Shown piece by piece: positions 60,661-64,000 of a stretch of 64,000 bases of DNA (positions within the stretch are counted from its first letter, which is position 1; each line of letters begins with the position of its first letter). The notes under the pieces were generated by a model. It was given only the letters and a program-made list of their open reading frames with translations, had not been told where the DNA came from and ran no database searches. Source of the DNA: an uncultured Candidatus Melainabacteria bacterium (GTDB lineage: Bacteria; Cyanobacteriota; Vampirovibrionia; Gastranaerophilales; Gastranaerophilaceae); contig CAKUXM010000002.1 of NCBI GenBank assembly GCA_934700335.1, positions 174,685 through 238,684 on the forward strand, in the 5' to 3' direction. Both the position numbers and the translations under genes were made by a program.

Positions 60661-61908
60661 ATGGACAAGAATATTTTAATTATCGGTAAGAGCGCAAAAG
60701 AATACGCACTGGCTCAAAAGCTTTCAAAGACTAATAATATAGGCAATATTTACGTTGCATCGGGAAATGATGCAATGAAGGATTTTGCAACTTGCGTTGA
60801 TATTAGAGAAGATGATGTTGCAGGATTGTTAGATTTTGCTATGGAAAACGCAGTTGATTTAACTATATGTTCTAGTGAAAAAGCTATAAGAGCAAATGTT
60901 GTTGGCATTTTTCAAGAAAACGGTCAAATGATTTTTGGTTCAACAGCAGAAAGCGCACAAATTGCAATTAATAAATCTACGGGTAAAAAATTCTTGTACA
61001 AACTTCACGTACCAACTGCAAGATTTGGAATATTTGAAAAACCTCAACAAGCAGTTGATTATGTTAGAAATTCTATGTTACCAGTTGTTGTAAAAACTGA
61101 TGAACACAGAAATTCAAACGGAACAATGATATGTTCTGCAACAAGTATTGCAAAATCTTTTATTGAGGATTGCTTTATCAGAAATGAAAAAAGAGTTATT
61201 ATAGAAGACTTTGTATATGGACACGAATTTTCTTATTACGTAATAACAGACGGATATCACGCAATTCCATTGAGCAGTGTTGGAAATTATAAATTTGTTC
61301 TTGACGGAGACGGTGGACTTTTGACACCTGGAATGGGCGCATATATCCCAGATTATAAGATTACGAGAAACGTTGAACAATATATTATGCAAGAAATAAT
61401 CTTCCCAGCGTTAGATAGCTTGGATCAAAAAGGAACACCTTATGTTGGAATTTTGGGTATTGATTGCGTTTTAACACCAGATAATGAGGTTGTAGCTTTG
61501 GAATTTAACCCATTCTTGCAAGACCACGATTGTCAGGGAGTACTTTCAACAATTGAGGATAACCTGTTTGACATAATGTATGCTTGCGTTGTAGGGTCTT
61601 TTGCAGATGATTATGAATATATTAATACAAAAGATGAAGTGTCTGTATCTTGCGTACTTTCTGCAGGAAATAAAACTGATAAAGTTATATCTGGACTTGA
61701 TAATTTAGATGAAGATACTTTAGTTGCACATTTTAATACAAGAAAAAATGAGTACTTGGAATATTTAACAACAGGCGACAGAACTCTTGTTGTTACCAAA
61801 AATGCTAAAACATACACATTTGCAACAGATGCACTGTATGACGAAGTTGCACAAATAGAATTTGAAGGCAAAACTCATAGAAAAGATTTATGCGCTGTTT
61901 TAATTTAA
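60661..61908 (+). CDS. purD: PurD-like phosphoribosylamine-glycine ligase (ATP-grasp)
   Basis: PurD joins glycine to phosphoribosylamine in purine synthesis. The 415-residue protein follows PurD order: ILIIGKSAKEYALAQKL, NAVDLTICSSEKA, NKSTGKKFLYKLHVPTARFG, PVVVKTDE..., and the metal-site region CVLTPDNEVVALEFNPFLQD. Several spots differ from classic PurD (e.g. no GGREHA and no GLAAGKGV), so it is divergent. It could be a related ligase with another substrate. It is probably read from a leaderless mRNA. Confidence 0.72.
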   Translation: MDKNILIIGKSAKEYALAQKLSKTNNIGNIYVASGNDAMKDFATCVDIREDDVAGLLDFAMENAVDLTICSSEKAIRANVVGIFQENGQMIFGSTAESAQIAINKSTGKKFLYKLHVPTARFGIFEKPQQAVDYVRNSMLPVVVKTDEHRNSNGTMICSATSIAKSFIEDCFIRNEKRVIIEDFVYGHEFSYYVITDGYHAIPLSSVGNYKFVLDGDGGLLTPGMGAYIPDYKITRNVEQYIMQEIIFPALDSLDQKGTPYVGILGIDCVLTPDNEVVALEFNPFLQDHDCQGVLSTIEDNLFDIMYACVVGSFADDYEYINTKDEVSVSCVLSAGNKTDKVISGLDNLDEDTLVAHFNTRKNEYLEYLTTGDRTLVVTKNAKTYTFATDALYDEVAQIEFEGKTHRKDLCAVLI

Positions 61909-62080
61909 TTAATTCATTGTAAATATCAAAAAACTGCCAGGAAAATATTGCGAATGCGTTGAATTCATTTACAATAATCATTGTTTGTTTATTTTTCAAT
62001 AAAATTTCATTCATTTTTAATACAATTAAGACCATTTCAATCATTATAATTACCGCAATTATAATAAATCTTATAAAAGA

Positions 62081-62443
62081 TTAATCACAAATTTTGCCAG
62101 TAACTTTTATAATATGCCAACCAAATTGTGTTTGAATAGGTTCTGAAATTTCACCTTTTTTCATAGAAAAAGCTTTTTCTTCAAAAGGTTTAACCATTTG
62201 ACCTCTGTGGAAATAGTTCAAATCACCGCCTGTTCTACCAGAAGGGCAAAGTGAATATCTATTCGCCAATGCTTCAAAACTTGCACCTTTGCTCAAATAG
62301 AATTCTAACTGGTCAGCTTCAGCTTTTGTTTTAACCAAAATATGACTTGCTCTAACCATTGTACAATGTTCTGCATATTCTGCATATACAGGTTGCACAA
62401 GGATTACAGATATAGCAAATAATATAACAAATAATTTTTTCAT
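62081..62443 (-). CDS. secreted parvulin-type peptidyl-prolyl isomerase
   Basis: A 120-residue protein that is just a signal peptide (1-21, ending PVYA) and one PpiC/parvulin domain: ASHILVKTKAEADQLEFYLS, LCPSGRTGGDLNYFHRGQMV, and FGWHIIKVTGK. It helps fold proteins in the periplasm. It begins directly after the stop of the lyase gene, so the two are co-transcribed. Confidence 0.9.
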   Translation of the reverse strand: MKKLFVILFAISVILVQPVYAEYAEHCTMVRASHILVKTKAEADQLEFYLSKGASFEALANRYSLCPSGRTGGDLNYFHRGQMVKPFEEKAFSMKKGEISEPIQTQFGWHIIKVTGKICD

Positions 62444-63685
62444 CTATAGTTCCTCAAATTTTTTAATAATACCTTTTAAGCAAATTTTAATGTGTGCATA
62501 ATTCAAACCACCTTGCATATAAACAGCATAAGGAGGTCTGATTGGACCGTCAGCAGAAAGTTCAATAGTTGAACCTTCAATGAATGTTCCGCCTGCCATA
62601 ATAACTTCGTCTACATAACCTGGAATAAGTTCAGGAATTGGTGTTACATATCCGTTGATAGGTGAAAGTGATTGAATTGTTTTACAGAATTCTATTAACG
62701 GTTCTGGTGCATTAAACGTAATGATTTGAATAATATCAGTTCTAGGGGCATCGTATTTTGGAGAAGAGATAAATCCCATATCTTCAAAAATTTTAGCAGC
62801 TAAAACCATACCTTTGATTACGTCTGCAACGATAGACGGTGCCATAAACAAACCTTGAAAAATTAATCTATGTTGATTTAACATTGCGCCTGATTCTGAA
62901 CCGACACCTGGAGCTGTAAGTCTTATGGCAGAAGCTTCAACAAGTTCTTCTTTACCTGCAATATAGCCACCGCATTCTACAAGTCCACCACCTGGATTTT
63001 TGATTAAGGAACCACCGATTAAGTCTGCACCTACTTCGATTGGTTCTTTTTCTTCTGCAAATTCGCCATAACAGTTATCTACAAAGCAAATACAGTTTGG
63101 ATTTTTAGATTTTACTATTTTAATAATTTTTTCAATTACCTCAATGGTTAAAGATTTTCTAGTATCATAACCTCTAGAGCGTTGAATTAAAACCATTGTA
63201 GTTGTTTTGTCAACTTTCTTCTCTAAAGTTTCAAAATCAATGTCATCATCGTTTATTAAAGGAACTTCATCATATATAATTCCGTTACCGATTAAAGAAT
63301 TTTTCTTTGCAAGTTCATCACCTGTTAAACCGATAACTTGTCGCATTGTGTCATAAGGAGTTCCAGCAACAGCAAGAAGCTTATCGCCGTAGTGAAGATT
63401 TCCAAACAATGCGCAAGCTAAAGTGTGCGTACCTGTAGCAAAATGAGTACGAACAATAGCTTTTTCAGCCTTAAAAACTTGTGCATAAACTTTGTCTAAA
63501 ACTTCACGCCCTAAGTCATCATGACCATAACCAGATACGGTATAGAAATGTTCTGGAGCTACATGGTTATTAACAAAAGCTTTAAGAACTTTTTCTTGGT
63601 TAAAATCTCTTATTTCTTCTATTTTTTCAAACTGAGGCGCTAGAAGTTTTTCAGCCTCTTTAATAATTTCATTTGTATTTTTCAT
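62444..63685 (-). CDS. PLP-dependent methionine-gamma-lyase-like (aluminium-resistance family) protein
   Basis: The start is the ATG at 63685 (MKNTNEIIKEAEKLL), 413 residues; a TTG at 63706 is less likely. The PF06838-type pattern is present: FNQEKVLKAFVNNHVAPEHF, SGYGHDDLGREVLDKVYA, ATGTHTLACALFG, and the PLP-lysine region LIGGSLIKNPGGGLVECGG. These fold-type I enzymes are annotated as aluminium resistance proteins or C-S lyases; the true reaction is not certain. It pairs with the parvulin gene. Confidence 0.85.
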   Translation of the reverse strand: MKNTNEIIKEAEKLLAPQFEKIEEIRDFNQEKVLKAFVNNHVAPEHFYTVSGYGHDDLGREVLDKVYAQVFKAEKAIVRTHFATGTHTLACALFGNLHYGDKLLAVAGTPYDTMRQVIGLTGDELAKKNSLIGNGIIYDEVPLINDDDIDFETLEKKVDKTTTMVLIQRSRGYDTRKSLTIEVIEKIIKIVKSKNPNCICFVDNCYGEFAEEKEPIEVGADLIGGSLIKNPGGGLVECGGYIAGKEELVEASAIRLTAPGVGSESGAMLNQHRLIFQGLFMAPSIVADVIKGMVLAAKIFEDMGFISSPKYDAPRTDIIQIITFNAPEPLIEFCKTIQSLSPINGYVTPIPELIPGYVDEVIMAGGTFIEGSTIELSADGPIRPPYAVYMQGGLNYAHIKICLKGIIKKFEEL

Positions 63686-63722
63686 AATACGTTTATGATA
63701 TTGCAAGAATGACTTATCGTCA

Positions 63723-64000
63723 AATAAAAAAAAGACCTCAAAGAGGTCTTTTTAAAATGGTGCCGCAACGAAGGACGTTTTGAGCATGCGAAGCAAAGCT
63801 CGAAACTTGTTCAATTAGGTTCAATTCCGTCATTATTTTTTTGTAATAAAAAAAAGACCTCAAAGAGGTCTTTTTAAAATGGTGCCGCAACGAAGGACGT
63901 TTTGAGCATGCGAAGCAAAGCTCGAAACTTGTTCAATTAGGTTCAATTCCGTCATTATTTTTTTGTAATAAAAAAAAGACCTCAAAGAGGTCTTTTTAAA
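63723..64000 (-). repeat. tandem 122-bp repeats on the 3' side of an unseen tRNA
   Basis: Identical units start at 63734, 63856 and 63978 (the last is cut by the edge). On the minus strand each reads TTGCGGCACCA (a tRNA-like 3' end with CCA), TTTTAAA, then the terminator AGACCTC-ttt-GAGGTCT with T8, then a constant spacer with ACGGAATTGAACC. The architecture matches the tRNA-Pro and tRNA-Leu loci, so a minus-strand tRNA should lie just right of 64000. No gene is seen in this stretch. Confidence 0.75.

Noticed and set aside
61805..62044. 79-codon minus-strand frame after the PurD-like gene
   Set aside because: It overlaps the PurD-like coding end by about 100 nt, with no start signal or protein features; the gap 61909-62080 seems empty apart from a weak TTATAATT/AATTATAA hairpin.

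Overview
The window is strongly AT-rich and densely coded, with ordinary Gram-negative cell-envelope genes: BamA, an OmpH/Skp-like chaperone, LspA, MurJ, MurI, a periplasmic amidase and a porin-like barrel. Several traits point to a non-photosynthetic relative of Cyanobacteria (Vampirovibrionia / Melainabacteria, probably a gut Gastranaerophilales). BamA has three POTRA domains. YidC carries a large domain between its second and third core membrane helices, as I recall for cyanobacterial YidC. HLR1-type direct repeats, the binding sites of the cyanobacterial regulator RpaB, are present. There is [FeFe]-hydrogenase maturase HydE but no photosynthesis gene. The lineage is an inference; no rRNA lies in the window.

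Layout. 1-13.0 kb is a minus-strand housekeeping block: queA (cut by the edge), yidC, an rluD-type synthase, lspA, a FliI/YscN-type export ATPase, polA, clpX, clpP and tig. hydE follows on plus. 14.3-20.8 kb holds proteins without signal peptides, including three long paralogues with conserved coiled ends and variable centres. 21.9-25.2 kb has an acyl-CoA synthetase, a porin-like protein and tRNA-Pro. 25.5-30.7 kb is accessory: a lipase-like putative effector, an XRE/HAD divergent pair, a nucleotidyltransferase, an orphan histidine kinase and an orphan sugar-ABC permease. 30.9-37.2 kb is plus-strand: bamA, ompH, a conserved hypothetical and an extended malQ. 37.3-42.9 kb is minus-strand: a small no-signal protein, tsaC, murJ, a SpoIID protein and cysS. 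43.0-46.9 kb is a cassette of small membrane proteins next to a MuF-domain protein. The rest is mainly metabolic and envelope genes: sdaAB/sdaAA, murI, amidase, a CDF transporter, M48 protease, gshB, a 2-hydroxyacid dehydrogenase, a PurD-like ligase and an aluminium-resistance-family lyase.

Best leads. (1) All three tRNA-associated loci seen (tRNA-Pro, tRNA-Leu, and one just beyond the right edge) carry tandem repeats made of the tRNA 3' end, its terminator and a locus-specific spacer, with periods of 173, 110 and 122 bp. This resembles the tyrT/rtT repeats of E. coli. (2) Exact HLR1-type repeats lie 94-106 nt upstream of three genes for unusual no-signal-peptide proteins, with looser versions before two more. 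Together with the FliI-type ATPase this suggests a co-regulated set of exported proteins. (3) Two putative effector / small-membrane-protein modules each sit beside a copy of the same hairpin element. (4) Several genes have a -10 box only 6 bp before the ATG, which implies leaderless mRNAs.
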